Assembly (NCBI RefSeq): GCF_002994635.1
Contig: NZ_PVNL01000046.1
Coordinates: 23,795 to 87,794 of the forward strand
Length of the DNA stretch: 64,000 bases
Source of the DNA: Enhygromyxa salina
GTDB taxonomy: Bacteria > Myxococcota_A > Polyangia > Nannocystales > Nannocystaceae
Reading direction: 5' to 3'
Below are positions 19,088 through 28,077 of the stretch, piece after piece. The position numbers and the translations under genes are program-made. Numbering within the stretch: the first letter of the stretch is position 1; each line of letters begins with the position of its first letter. A model generated the notes under the pieces. The model had not been told where the DNA came from, searched no databases, and saw only the letters and a list, made by a program, of their open reading frames with translations.

Positions 19088-20824
19088 ATGAGTATCAATT
19101 CCTCCCACAAATTCGTGCCGCGAGCGGTACCCGCACAACGGGAGACCCGAGTTGCCGACCAGATCGCCGAGGTCCTGCTTCGTCACCGGATTGACCGTGT
19201 GTTCGGAATCCCGGGAGGCACCATTTCTCCGGTATTCGACGCCCTGTACGGTGCTGGCATCGAAATGGTGACTTGCCAGCACGAGACCATGGCCGTGTAC
19301 GCAGCGGCCGGATACGCGCGGGCGACTGGCAGCCCCGGGGTCGTCGCGGTGACATCGGGCCCAGGTGCTCTCAATGCACTCACTGGTCTCGCATCCGCGG
19401 GTCGCGATGAGCTCCCAGTGATGGTGCTCTCGGGTGAGTCGGACATGGGAAATTTCGGGCGCTCACCGCTGCAAGATGGCAGCGCGTCGGGCCTCGATCT
19501 GATGACAATGGTCCGGCCGCTCACCAAGTTCGCCGAGCTCGCGCTGCGGCCCGAGCGGGCCCCGACGGTCGTCGATCAGGGGCTCTCGGTGATCAGTCAG
19601 CAACCGCACGGCGCCGCGTTCGTCAGCCTGCCCGTCAACCTCACGCACTCCTCGGTGCTGCCCTCGCGCATGCCCGCGCTGATCAGCCGCGGGCTCGAGC
19701 CAGACCTCGCCACGTGTCGTCAGATCGCCAACATGCTCGGCGGTACGGCCGACAGCGCGACCCGTCCGGCGATCATGCTGGGCATCGGCGCCAAGCGGGC
19801 CGGGGTCGGCCAGCTGGTGCTCGAGATCGCCGAGACCCTGCGGATCCCGGTGTTCACGGATATCGAGGGCAAGGGCGTGTTCCCCGAGAGCCACCCGCTG
19901 TCACTCGGTGTGTTCGGTGTCGGCAATCGCGGCAACGCCCACGCGTACATGTCCGAGCCGGTCGACTTGCTGCTCACGATCGGCTGTCGGTTCGACGACA
20001 CCACGACCGCGGGCTACGCCGAGGTGCTGCGGCCCGAGTACGGCCAGATGATCCAGCTCGACCACGACCCGCATCGCATGGGTCGGTCCTACGCGCCGGA
20101 CCTCGCAATGTGTGCAGACCTCGGTCGCACGCTCCAGCTGATTCAAGAATTACTTCCCACCCCGACGCCGCAGCTGATCTTGCAGCGCGATCGCGGGGCG
20201 CGGATGTTCCGGCCGCGACCCGAGCCGCCCGCAACCTTCGACAGCAAGGCGCCCCACGATCCCCGCATCATCGCGCCCGCGCTCAAAGAGGTCATCGGCC
20301 CCGACGCGGCCTACTGCTGCGACATCGGCAACCACATGTTGTTCACCGCGCAGAACCTCGCGGTCGAGCGGCCCGACGCGTTTTGGGTCTCGCTCGGGCT
20401 CGGCGGCATGGGCTCGGGCATCGGCACCGCGATCGGCATGCAGCTGGCGTACGGTCACCTCAGCCAGGTCGTGTGCGTGTGCGGCGACGGCAGCATGATG
20501 ATGTGCGGCAACGAGCTGGCCACCTGTGCGCGCTACGGGATCCCGCTGATCGTCATCGTGTTCAACGATCGGCACCTCGGCATGGTCGACCAGGGCTTCC
20601 GCAGCCTCTACGGTCGCTCGCCCAACTTCCAGAACCCGGACATCGACTTCTCGTCCTACGGCCGCTCGCTCGGGCTCAACGCGGAGCGCCTGAACGACCT
20701 CGCGGATCTGCGCGGGATCATCGAGCAGTACCAGGGCAAGCCGCTGCTGATCGACGTGCCGATCGATCCGAACATCAGCACCTCGAACCCGCGGGTCGAC
20801 ATCCTCAGCAGCGGGCATGACTGA
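19088..20824 (+). CDS. Thiamine-diphosphate enzyme, acetolactate-synthase-like
   Basis: A 578-residue ThDP-dependent enzyme of the AHAS/benzoylformate-decarboxylase superfamily. The N-terminal Pyr domain has VFGIPGGTISPVFDAL and the activating Glu in QHETMAVYAAAGYAR; a central Rossmann-like domain follows (about 200-330); the C-terminal PP domain has the ThDP motif CGDGSMMMCGNELATC. It is close to acetolactate synthase large subunits, but no small regulatory subunit gene is present. Instead its last 8 bases overlap the first of two citrate-synthase-like genes, so its product is probably not a branched-chain amino acid precursor. GGAGAG lies 7 bases before the ATG. Substrate unknown. Confidence 0.85.
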   Translation: MSINSSHKFVPRAVPAQRETRVADQIAEVLLRHRIDRVFGIPGGTISPVFDALYGAGIEMVTCQHETMAVYAAAGYARATGSPGVVAVTSGPGALNALTGLASAGRDELPVMVLSGESDMGNFGRSPLQDGSASGLDLMTMVRPLTKFAELALRPERAPTVVDQGLSVISQQPHGAAFVSLPVNLTHSSVLPSRMPALISRGLEPDLATCRQIANMLGGTADSATRPAIMLGIGAKRAGVGQLVLEIAETLRIPVFTDIEGKGVFPESHPLSLGVFGVGNRGNAHAYMSEPVDLLLTIGCRFDDTTTAGYAEVLRPEYGQMIQLDHDPHRMGRSYAPDLAMCADLGRTLQLIQELLPTPTPQLILQRDRGARMFRPRPEPPATFDSKAPHDPRIIAPALKEVIGPDAAYCCDIGNHMLFTAQNLAVERPDAFWVSLGLGGMGSGIGTAIGMQLAYGHLSQVVCVCGDGSMMMCGNELATCARYGIPLIVIVFNDRHLGMVDQGFRSLYGRSPNFQNPDIDFSSYGRSLGLNAERLNDLADLRGIIEQYQGKPLLIDVPIDPNISTSNPRVDILSSGHD

Positions 20825-21599
20825 GCGGCCCGCCGCCAACAAGCCGTTCGAGGACGGCCCCGCCCAGCTGCTCCCGGCCCCCGACACGCTCGCCGGCCAC
20901 GTGGTCGACTGGCGCGACGGGGGAGCGATCCACGGGGTCGGTGTGCTCGACGATCTCGCGGTCCACTACGCGCCGCACGAGGTGCTGCTGCTCGGGCTGA
21001 CCGGCACCGAGCCCTCGAAGATCCACGGCCGGGCGTTTGGCGTCGCGCTCACGCTGATCTCGGCGAGCCACGTCGGCACCGCGCCCACGCACTCGGCGGT
21101 CCTCGCCCGGGTGTCGGGCGCCCCGACCTCCGGGATCATCGCAACCGCAGGGCTGGTCGCCGCGCGCGAGGCTGAGCACGTGCTCACGACCCACGAGGCG
21201 TTGATCACGTGGCTCGATCAGCACGATGGCCAGCTCGACCGCACGCCCGGCAGCTTCAGCGGCTGGGCGCAGCGCGACCCAAGCTGGCGGCGGCGTGTGC
21301 TCGACGCGAGCGGGCTCGATCTCCCCGCGCTGGATGTCGCGCGCGACGAGGCCTCGGCCGCGCTGATCGTGTTTCACCAGCTGGGCTTGCGAAGGCCGGC
21401 GCAGCTGGTCGCCGCCTGGTCGTGGGCACGGATGATCGGCTCGCTGGCCGAGTCGCTGGCCGAGCAGGGTCTGGACATTCGCAGCTACCCGCTGCGGCTC
21501 CCACACTATGACTACATTGAGGACGACACTGAGGACGTCATTGCGGACTCCACCCCAACCGACACCGACGACATTGGTGATTGCGCCGAGGTACCATGA
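20817..21599 (+). CDS. Citrate-synthase-superfamily-like protein A
   Basis: A 260-residue protein overlapping the ThDP gene by 8 bases. The middle (EVLLLGLTGTEPSKIHGRAF, then SHVGTAPTHSAVLARVSGAP and GIIATAGLVAAREAEHVL) resembles the small citryl-CoA lyase/citrate synthase fold, with EHVLTTHEALITWLD where the first catalytic His region should be. The C-terminal 45 residues are acidic and rich in Asp/Thr. At this length it lacks much of the large domain of a full citrate synthase. It may form a heterodimer with the next protein. The family assignment is by pattern only and moderately sure. Confidence 0.6.
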   Translation: MTERPAANKPFEDGPAQLLPAPDTLAGHVVDWRDGGAIHGVGVLDDLAVHYAPHEVLLLGLTGTEPSKIHGRAFGVALTLISASHVGTAPTHSAVLARVSGAPTSGIIATAGLVAAREAEHVLTTHEALITWLDQHDGQLDRTPGSFSGWAQRDPSWRRRVLDASGLDLPALDVARDEASAALIVFHQLGLRRPAQLVAAWSWARMIGSLAESLAEQGLDIRSYPLRLPHYDYIEDDTEDVIADSTPTDTDDIGDCAEVP

Positions 21600-22393
21600 G
21601 TCGACTTCCCACGCGGGTAGCGAAGACCGGTTGGGGTGACCATCGCTTTCAGGGCTACGCCGTGTATGCCGAGCTGCTGGGGCACACCTCGATCGGTCAG
21701 GTGCTGGCGCTGTGCATGGGCGTGCGGCTAGACGCCGAGCAGGGCGCGGTGCTCGACGAGATGTTCGTGAGCAGCTTGCTCGCTGACCCACACATCTGGC
21801 CGCTGAAGCTGTCTCGCGTGGCCGGGGCGCACGGCGGCTCGACGATGACCGGCCTCGCGGCCGGTCTGCTCGCCCTCGAGGGCAAGGTGACAGGCTCCGG
21901 GCCGGCCGGCCCCATGTCGGCGTGGCTGCACCGGCTCGTCGAGCTCGAGCCCAGCGCGGCGCGTGACGAGATCCAGGCGAGCGTGAGCTCGGGCCAGCGG
22001 CTGCCGGGCTTCGGGGTCCCGGCGCGAAAGGCTGACGAGCGAGTCATCGCGCTCACGCGTTGCCTGGTCGCGCGTGGACGCCACACGATGCCACATTGGG
22101 CGATGTGGGCGCAGATCGCCGAGCTCAGCCGCACGCGCGGCGTCGAGCCAAATATCGCCAGTGCCTTCAGCGCGGCCGCGCTCGATCTCGGTATACCCCC
22201 CGGTCGGGTCGAGCCGTTGTTTGCGATGGCGCTGCTGCCCTGTTTCTTGCCCAACGCCGTCGAGGGTGCCGAGCAACAGCCAGAGATCTTGCGCGAGGTC
22301 CCGCGTGAGGATCTCGAGTATCGGGGGGCACCCCGGCGACCAAGCCTTCGGGCCGCCGCGACGGGTGACCCAACATTGGATCCGCGAGTGTGA
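21596..22393 (+). CDS. Citrate-synthase-superfamily-like protein B
   Basis: A 265-residue protein whose ATG overlaps the upstream stop (ATGA). It fits the citryl-CoA lyase/citrate synthase outline: FQGYAVYAELLGHTSIGQVL (R-G-Y-I entry region), DPHIWPLKLSRVAGAHGG, GLAAGLLALEG, then EPNIASAFSAAALDLGIPP and LFAMALLPCFLPNAVE. In typical members the last-but-one motif is PN[IV]D, with Asp as catalytic base; here it reads PNIA. The LHG.AN-type His region reads TGSGPAG. Two key catalytic positions thus appear changed, so it may be a structural partner of protein A or use another chemistry. Confident on operon, moderate on family. Confidence 0.65.
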   Translation: MSRLPTRVAKTGWGDHRFQGYAVYAELLGHTSIGQVLALCMGVRLDAEQGAVLDEMFVSSLLADPHIWPLKLSRVAGAHGGSTMTGLAAGLLALEGKVTGSGPAGPMSAWLHRLVELEPSAARDEIQASVSSGQRLPGFGVPARKADERVIALTRCLVARGRHTMPHWAMWAQIAELSRTRGVEPNIASAFSAAALDLGIPPGRVEPLFAMALLPCFLPNAVEGAEQQPEILREVPREDLEYRGAPRRPSLRAAATGDPTLDPRV

Positions 22394-22536
22394 ACACCAC
22401 GCGCCTCGCAACATTGTCACCGCGGTCTGGGAATTTGGTAGCTATATACCAACCTGCAGGCTAAGGTGGATTCCCGTGGGCCCCGTGACCATGTGCCTCA
22501 CGGGTCACGCTCATCGAGTCGGGGTTCGGTGTTGGT

Positions 22537-23337
22537 GTGCGCAATCTAAACCAGAAAGTCATCGTACTCACCGGAGCGAGCTCTGGCATTGGTCGCGCGA
22601 CTGCCCTCGCGCTGGCAGCTGAGGGCGCCGTGCTGCATCTGGTCGCGCGGCGTGAGCAGCGGCTCGCAGAGGTCTGCAGCGAAGCGAACGCGCGAGGTGG
22701 CACCGCGACCGCGCACGCCTTTGATGTCCGCGACACCGAAGCGTTCGCGCGCATGGCCAGTCGAGTTCACGCCGACCATGGCCGGGTCGACGTATTGATC
22801 AACAACGCGGGGGTCGGCGCGACCAAGGCATTCCTGGAGACCACCGACGACGACTGGGCGTGGACCTTCGACACGAACTTCCACGCCGTCGTCCGAGGGA
22901 TTCGCATGTTCCTTCCCACCATGATTGAGCATGGAGGCGGGACGATCGTGAACGTGGCCTCGCTCGCCGGGGTCATGGCCAACACCCTGGCAGCCTACTC
23001 CGCGTCCAAGTTCGCCGTCGTGGGCATGTCCGAGTCGCTGCTGCTCGAATACGGCGACAAGGGACTGAACGTCGTGGTCGTGTGCCCTGGTGTCATCTCC
23101 ACGGAGATCGCCACCGCGTCAATCGACGCGGGGCGGACCAACGGCGTGATCGGGCCGTCGTTGCAGAAGTTGCTGGCCGCGCATGGAGCGGCGCCCGAGC
23201 AGGTCGCTCGGGATCTGGTCCGGGCGATCCGGCACCCACGCTTCATCGTTCCCACGCCGATGCATGCGACCGTGCTGCGCAGGGTTCACCGCATGTTCCC
23301 AGACCTGGCCCGGATGTTGACGCGCCGCCTGAGCTAG
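22537..23337 (+). CDS. Short-chain dehydrogenase/reductase
   Basis: A 266-residue classical SDR with a GTG start. It shows the NAD(P) motif TGASSGIGR (about 13-21), NNAGVG, the catalytic Ser region VNVASLAG and YSASK with the catalytic Tyr and Lys. The C-terminus (PTPMHATVLRRVHRMFPDLARML) is amphipathic and suits a membrane-associated, lipid- or steroid-like substrate. It lies 143 bases after the citrate-synthase-like genes on the same strand, so it may belong to the same unit or have its own promoter. Confidence 0.85.
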   Translation: MRNLNQKVIVLTGASSGIGRATALALAAEGAVLHLVARREQRLAEVCSEANARGGTATAHAFDVRDTEAFARMASRVHADHGRVDVLINNAGVGATKAFLETTDDDWAWTFDTNFHAVVRGIRMFLPTMIEHGGGTIVNVASLAGVMANTLAAYSASKFAVVGMSESLLLEYGDKGLNVVVVCPGVISTEIATASIDAGRTNGVIGPSLQKLLAAHGAAPEQVARDLVRAIRHPRFIVPTPMHATVLRRVHRMFPDLARMLTRRLS

Positions 23338-23390
23338 CGCGTCAGAGCTGCTAGAGCGCCGATCAGTTTGGAGTCGCGTCGTCAGGTGCG

Positions 23391-23479
23391 TCTGGGGCCG
23401 TTCCTGCCTAGGAGCGAGGCCGAAGCTGTATCCGGCATACTGCAAGCGCCGAGTCGACAACGGCAGGAGCGGCCCCAGA
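23391..23479. terminator. Long inverted repeat between convergent genes
   Basis: TCTGGGGCCGTTCCTGCC at 23391-23408 pairs with GGCAGGAGCGGCCCCAGA at 23462-23479 (17 of 18 bases), leaving a 53-base centre. The position between the SDR and the convergent STAND gene, and the size, match the repeat at 6045-6129. It probably ends transcription from both sides. Confidence 0.6.
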
Positions 23480-23515
23480 TGTGCCTGGCGTCGTGAATTC
23501 AAACTGGTCGGTGCT

Positions 23516-26500
23516 CTAGAGCACGTACGAGCCGAGTGCGTCTTCGAGATCGGACGGCGAGCACGGCACCCGCAGCGTCGCGTACTCGTAGCTGGCCGGC
23601 TCAGCGCCATGCTTGACGAGCTCCACGATGTGCAGGTTGAGCAGCGGCTCGAGCACGGTGACCGGCTCGATCGAGGTGCCGTCGGCCAGCAACACCGCGT
23701 TTTGCTCGAGCTTCGTCGAATTGAACTGGTCCGGGTCGAACACGCTGTAGTTCGCGCCCAACTCGTCGAGCGCCGTGGCGATCGAGGCACGGACCTCGGT
23801 GTCGGGGTGAACGACCACGACGCGACGCGCGGACTCGGCCTGCGACGCGGGCTTTTGCCCGAGCGGGAGTCGAGCACGCAGCGCGACCTGCTTGCGGTCC
23901 GCGTTGGCGTTGAGCTGACCGCCAAAGCTCTGGACCAGTCGCTCGCAGGTGGAGAACGCGCCCAGGACCGGCATGCGAGAGACCGGACTCGGCGCGGAGA
24001 CGCGGATCATCAAGTGGCTGCCCGGCGTGGGTCCGGCGGCGTCGGCAAATCCGGCGTGTGACTTGTTGCCGACCGACAGCTCCGCTGCCTCGGCGTCGAC
24101 GGCGATGACCGCGGTGATCGGGGCGTCCGGGCCGACCGCGTCGTGGCACGCGAGCACGAGGTTGATCAGCACGACCTCGAGATCCGCGGACGCGATCGGG
24201 ACCGAGAGCGTGGGGTCGATGCAGCGAATCTCGAGTGACTCGTCGCTGATCGACCCGCTGACGGCGTCGCGCACGGGAGCGATGAGCTGACCCAAGATCG
24301 TGTGGGGCGAGGCGGTCGAACCCAGGTCCCAGGCCTCGAGGACGTCAGTCTGGCTGGCGAGGGTCGGCGCGGTGGAGCGACGTCGCCGGGGCTTGCTGCC
24401 GACCGCGGAGGTCAGCATCCCGGCCGCGGGGATCTCGTAGCCCGAGTCTTCGAGCTTGTTCCGCGACCCGGTGTCGATCGCCAGCAAGCTGTCTTCTTCT
24501 TCGATCTCGGTGAAGTCGCTGAGCAGCACTTGGTCCTGCAGCCCAAGTCGACGGCCAAGGTTGCGGGCGACGCGATCGTGCTCGGCGGCGGCGAGCACGT
24601 TCTCGCCGGTCTGCAGGCGCGACAGCGCCACGTGGGCCTGTCGGGCGATGTAGAGGTTCTCGTGGGTCTCGAAGTCGGCGACGATCTTCGCGGCGATCGT
24701 GCGGGCGTGCTCGTTGTTCCCGGCCTGCAGCGCGAGCCGGACCTCGAGCAGCTCGCCGTGGACGCGCAGCCGCGGCGACTGCTTGGCGGCGGCCCGGGAC
24801 TTGCGAATTGCCTGGCGCAGGTACTTCTGGTCCTGGACGCTCGTCGGCGGCCACTCGAGCATGATCCAGACCGTGACGAAGTGGATCTCCGAGCAGTACT
24901 CGGGCACCCCCGGCAGCTCGCCGAGGATCGCCTTCGCGGCGCTGACCTGTGCCGTCGCGATCTTGCGAGACTTGTGCTCGAGCGCCGCGTAGGCCAGGTG
25001 CACGCGGGCCATCAGGCGCTCGACGCCAGTCATGTCGGCGGTGTCGAGCTGCGCCGAGAGGGCGATGAGCCGAGGCTGGAGATCGGTCCGACCCTGCCGC
25101 GCGAGCACGTGGAGCTTGAGCGCCTCGAGCGTGGCCGTTGCGACGAACTTGCCGTTGCGGCGGGCGGTCGCCGTGGCCTCGTCGAACCACCCGAGCACCA
25201 TCTCGGCGGGCTCGCGATCGCGCCCGTAGAGGCCCTTGAAGGTGATCGAGAGGATCGAGATGGACACGTCGCCGGTCTCGCGGAACGCCGCGATCGCGTC
25301 GTCGAGCATGTCCTGACCCTCTTCATAGCGGTCCGACGGCAACAGGCTGACGTGGCCCCACATGTGCTTGGCCCAGCCCTGCGCCCAGTGGTCCTTGGCC
25401 TTGACCGCGATCTCGAAGGCGAGCCCGAACAGCTCGTTGCCACGCTGGTACCGGCCGAGCGAGGCCCACATCGCAGCCTCGACGCTGTGCACCATCGAGG
25501 CGGGTCCGCTGTCGAGGCCCTTGGCGATCCAGTGCCCGCGCGCGATGTACATGGGCATGCCGGCGACGTCGTCGACGAGGCTCATGATCGCCATGAACGG
25601 GTACAGGCGACACAGCGCCTCGCGAACCTCGACGCTCATCTTGGTCGGCTTTGGCGGGCCGAACCACGATCGCAGCATCGCGCCAAGCATGGCGGCGAGC
25701 TTGCCCAGCGGGCTGGCTGGGGTGGGCTCGGCGACGACCTCGAGCGCCATGTTGCCGAGCTGTCGGGCCTCGATGTTCGCGGCCTTCGAGAACAGGAACG
25801 AGACCGCCTTGGCGCCGGTCTGGACAGCCCGGGGGCCGTCGCTCGTTGCGATGATAGCGGTGTAGAGCGAGACCGCGGTGTCGAGGTCGTCGCTGAGCAG
25901 GCAGATGTCCGCGAGCCCCTCGGCGGCCTGGCTGCGCTGCTCGGCGTCGCGGCTGTGCTCGAGGGCGCGCTCGAGGTGCCAGCGGGCGCGCTCGAGGTCA
26001 TAGACGGCGAGCCGCTCGCGGCCGGCGTCGACGTGCAGACGCGAGAGCCGATCGAAGCTCTCGGGGTTGGTGTCGCCGCTGGGATCGAGGGCGAGATCGC
26101 GGTGGTAGGCGATCTGGGCGACCGGGGCGTTGCGGGCGGCGACGAGCACGGCGACCGCGGCGTGGGCAGCACGCCGCTCCGCTTCGGTGAACGAGTCCAG
26201 GACCAGCTCGCGGATCGTGTCGTGGGGAAACCGGACGCCCTGGGCATCCTGGGCGCCCGGCCCGGTCTGGGCCAGGATCCCGCGCTTGATCAGATCCGCC
26301 AAGCTGGTCTCGAGGTCGTCGGTCTCGAGCTCGCGGATGGTCTCGATGTCGACCTCGGCGCCCATGACGGCGATCCGCAGCGCGAGCTCGCGAACCCCCG
26401 ACTCGGCGGCCGCGAGCCGAACGCCAAACACATCCTCGATCTCGACGCCGCCGTCGCGTCGGTCACGGAGCGACCGGCGTGCGCGCCAGACCCCGTCCTC

Positions 26501-28033
26501 GGTGTTGCGCGCGAGCTGGCCCTGGTCGATCCAGGCCCGAAGGTTGTTCCACGCGGCGAGCGGCAGGCCCTTGCTCATTGACCACAGGGTGTGGCTGAGC
26601 GCGTCGGCCTCGACGATCCCACCGGTCAGCGTCTGCGCCAACAGCTGGCCGATCTCGGGCTCCGAGAGCGGGTTGAGATCGACCGGCTCAAACTCGAAGT
26701 CGGGGGTGAACCCGCCGCTCTTGCTGCGCAGGCCCATGACCAGCAGCGTGTGGTGGGCCGGGCGACGCTGGGCGAGGATCTTGAGCACGATCGCCGAGCT
26801 GCCGTCGATGGTCTCGAGGTTGTCGAGCACCAGCACCAGCGGGCGCTTGGAGGTGCCGATCGAGCGGAGCAGATCCGCGATCACGGCGGTGTGACGGCTG
26901 AAGTCTTCGCCGAGCTCGAGCCGCGGCAGCTCTTCGACGTTGCGCAGGACCTCGCCGAGCGACGGCGCGCTGCGAGTGACGATTGCGCCGAGGTGCCGGG
27001 TCGCGCGGTTGATCCGACGCCGAACGTCATCTCGCTCGTCCGCGTTGAGCCTGGCGAGCGCCTGCGGGAGCTGCTCGAGGGCGTTGAGCAGGCCACCGCG
27101 GCTGTCGGCGCTGTGCTCTTGCCACGCACCCGTGAGCACGATCGCGTCGTCACTGTGCGCGCGGGCGTCGACGAATTCGGCCATCAAGCGCGACTTGCCG
27201 ACGCCGCGGGGGCCCTTGATGATGATCGCGGTGGGCTGGGCGATCTGGGCCTGGTCGAGCCCACGCCGGAGCTCGACCAGCGCGACCGCACGCCCAATGA
27301 AGGGCGGATCAGCGGGCAGCGCGGGGTCTGTATTCGCGCCGCCGGCCTGCGCGAGCGCCTGCAGCCGCTCGCGCAGCTCGAGCGCGGTGGCGGGCGGATC
27401 GACGAGCGCGGCGGTCATGGCCTCGTCGCCGAACTCGCGGACGAGCTCGCACAGCGCGTCGATGTCAGCCTGCGCGCTGGCGGGGCCTTCGGTGGTCTCG
27501 CCGAGCAGGTGCGTGAACGAGTCGAGGAAGAAGAACAGGTCGTCCTCGACACAGATCCGCTGACGGTCGAACCGGACCCCGTGGACCCGGGCCGCGTGGA
27601 GCTGCGTCAACAAGCTGGCGTGCTCGTACGCGAGGGCCCACAGCTTGCGCTGTCCGACCGCTGACGCGAGCGCCGGGGAGCTGGCCGCTTGCTCGACGGT
27701 GACCTGGCAGGCCAGCACGATCCACGCCGGGGTCCGACCGATCGCGACGGCCCGCGGCTGAAACCGGCTCTCGACCCGGAACGCGCGGACCAGTCGCGCG
27801 TCGGCGTCAGGCCCGGCGGGGGCGGGGAGCAGGTGCAGCTCGAAGCCGCGGGCGACGGGAGCACCCAACGACTTCTCGAGATCCTTGACCGCGACGACGA
27901 CCGTCTCACCGAGCGCGCGTGGCTTACCCGTGACATGGAAGCGGTCCCACAGGATCGCGCCTTGCTCGAGTGTGCTCGGGTCGACGTCCGCGAGACGTCC
28001 GAGGTCCCTGAGCGCGGTGGTTCCTGTCGCCAT
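23516..28033 (-). CDS. Composite signalling protein: pseudokinase, STAND ATPase, TPR, degenerate histidine-kinase ATPase and receiver
   Basis: A 1505-residue cytoplasmic protein. Residues 25-180 align with the outline of a Ser/Thr kinase (VVVAVKDLEKSL, then LHAARVHGVRFDRQRICV) but the catalytic HRD…N is replaced by RFDRQRI and DFG by DSF, so it should be inactive. Residues 242-480 are an AAA/STAND ATPase with Walker A GPRGVGKSR (274-282) and Walker B LVLVLDNLE. A long helical-repeat region (about 620-1220) follows. Near 1290-1410, VVLINLVLACHDAVG recalls the N-box of histidine kinases, without clear G-boxes; the last 80 residues (RRVVVVHPDTEVRASIATAL) resemble a receiver without its acidic triad. 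It is 44 bases downstream of the histidine kinase at 28078-28941 and probably works with it. Confidence 0.8.
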   Translation of the reverse strand: MATGTTALRDLGRLADVDPSTLEQGAILWDRFHVTGKPRALGETVVVAVKDLEKSLGAPVARGFELHLLPAPAGPDADARLVRAFRVESRFQPRAVAIGRTPAWIVLACQVTVEQAASSPALASAVGQRKLWALAYEHASLLTQLHAARVHGVRFDRQRICVEDDLFFFLDSFTHLLGETTEGPASAQADIDALCELVREFGDEAMTAALVDPPATALELRERLQALAQAGGANTDPALPADPPFIGRAVALVELRRGLDQAQIAQPTAIIIKGPRGVGKSRLMAEFVDARAHSDDAIVLTGAWQEHSADSRGGLLNALEQLPQALARLNADERDDVRRRINRATRHLGAIVTRSAPSLGEVLRNVEELPRLELGEDFSRHTAVIADLLRSIGTSKRPLVLVLDNLETIDGSSAIVLKILAQRRPAHHTLLVMGLRSKSGGFTPDFEFEPVDLNPLSEPEIGQLLAQTLTGGIVEADALSHTLWSMSKGLPLAAWNNLRAWIDQGQLARNTEDGVWRARRSLRDRRDGGVEIEDVFGVRLAAAESGVRELALRIAVMGAEVDIETIRELETDDLETSLADLIKRGILAQTGPGAQDAQGVRFPHDTIRELVLDSFTEAERRAAHAAVAVLVAARNAPVAQIAYHRDLALDPSGDTNPESFDRLSRLHVDAGRERLAVYDLERARWHLERALEHSRDAEQRSQAAEGLADICLLSDDLDTAVSLYTAIIATSDGPRAVQTGAKAVSFLFSKAANIEARQLGNMALEVVAEPTPASPLGKLAAMLGAMLRSWFGPPKPTKMSVEVREALCRLYPFMAIMSLVDDVAGMPMYIARGHWIAKGLDSGPASMVHSVEAAMWASLGRYQRGNELFGLAFEIAVKAKDHWAQGWAKHMWGHVSLLPSDRYEEGQDMLDDAIAAFRETGDVSISILSITFKGLYGRDREPAEMVLGWFDEATATARRNGKFVATATLEALKLHVLARQGRTDLQPRLIALSAQLDTADMTGVERLMARVHLAYAALEHKSRKIATAQVSAAKAILGELPGVPEYCSEIHFVTVWIMLEWPPTSVQDQKYLRQAIRKSRAAAKQSPRLRVHGELLEVRLALQAGNNEHARTIAAKIVADFETHENLYIARQAHVALSRLQTGENVLAAAEHDRVARNLGRRLGLQDQVLLSDFTEIEEEDSLLAIDTGSRNKLEDSGYEIPAAGMLTSAVGSKPRRRRSTAPTLASQTDVLEAWDLGSTASPHTILGQLIAPVRDAVSGSISDESLEIRCIDPTLSVPIASADLEVVLINLVLACHDAVGPDAPITAVIAVDAEAAELSVGNKSHAGFADAAGPTPGSHLMIRVSAPSPVSRMPVLGAFSTCERLVQSFGGQLNANADRKQVALRARLPLGQKPASQAESARRVVVVHPDTEVRASIATALDELGANYSVFDPDQFNSTKLEQNAVLLADGTSIEPVTVLEPLLNLHIVELVKHGAEPASYEYATLRVPCSPSDLEDALGSYVL

Positions 28034-28077
28034 GATCTAACAGCTTGACAGTTCTACGGCTCGGCGAGGACTGCCGA

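Noticed and set aside
19088..20824. ThDP enzyme as biosynthetic acetolactate synthase (ilvB)
   Set aside because: There is no small subunit or ilvC/ilvD neighbour, and the gene is translationally coupled to citrate-synthase-like genes instead.
23601..26581. Long plus-strand frames opposite the STAND gene (up to 759 codons)
   Set aside because: They are shadows of the minus-strand gene: Arg/Asp/Gly/Leu-rich with no domains, while the minus frame has clear ATPase motifs.
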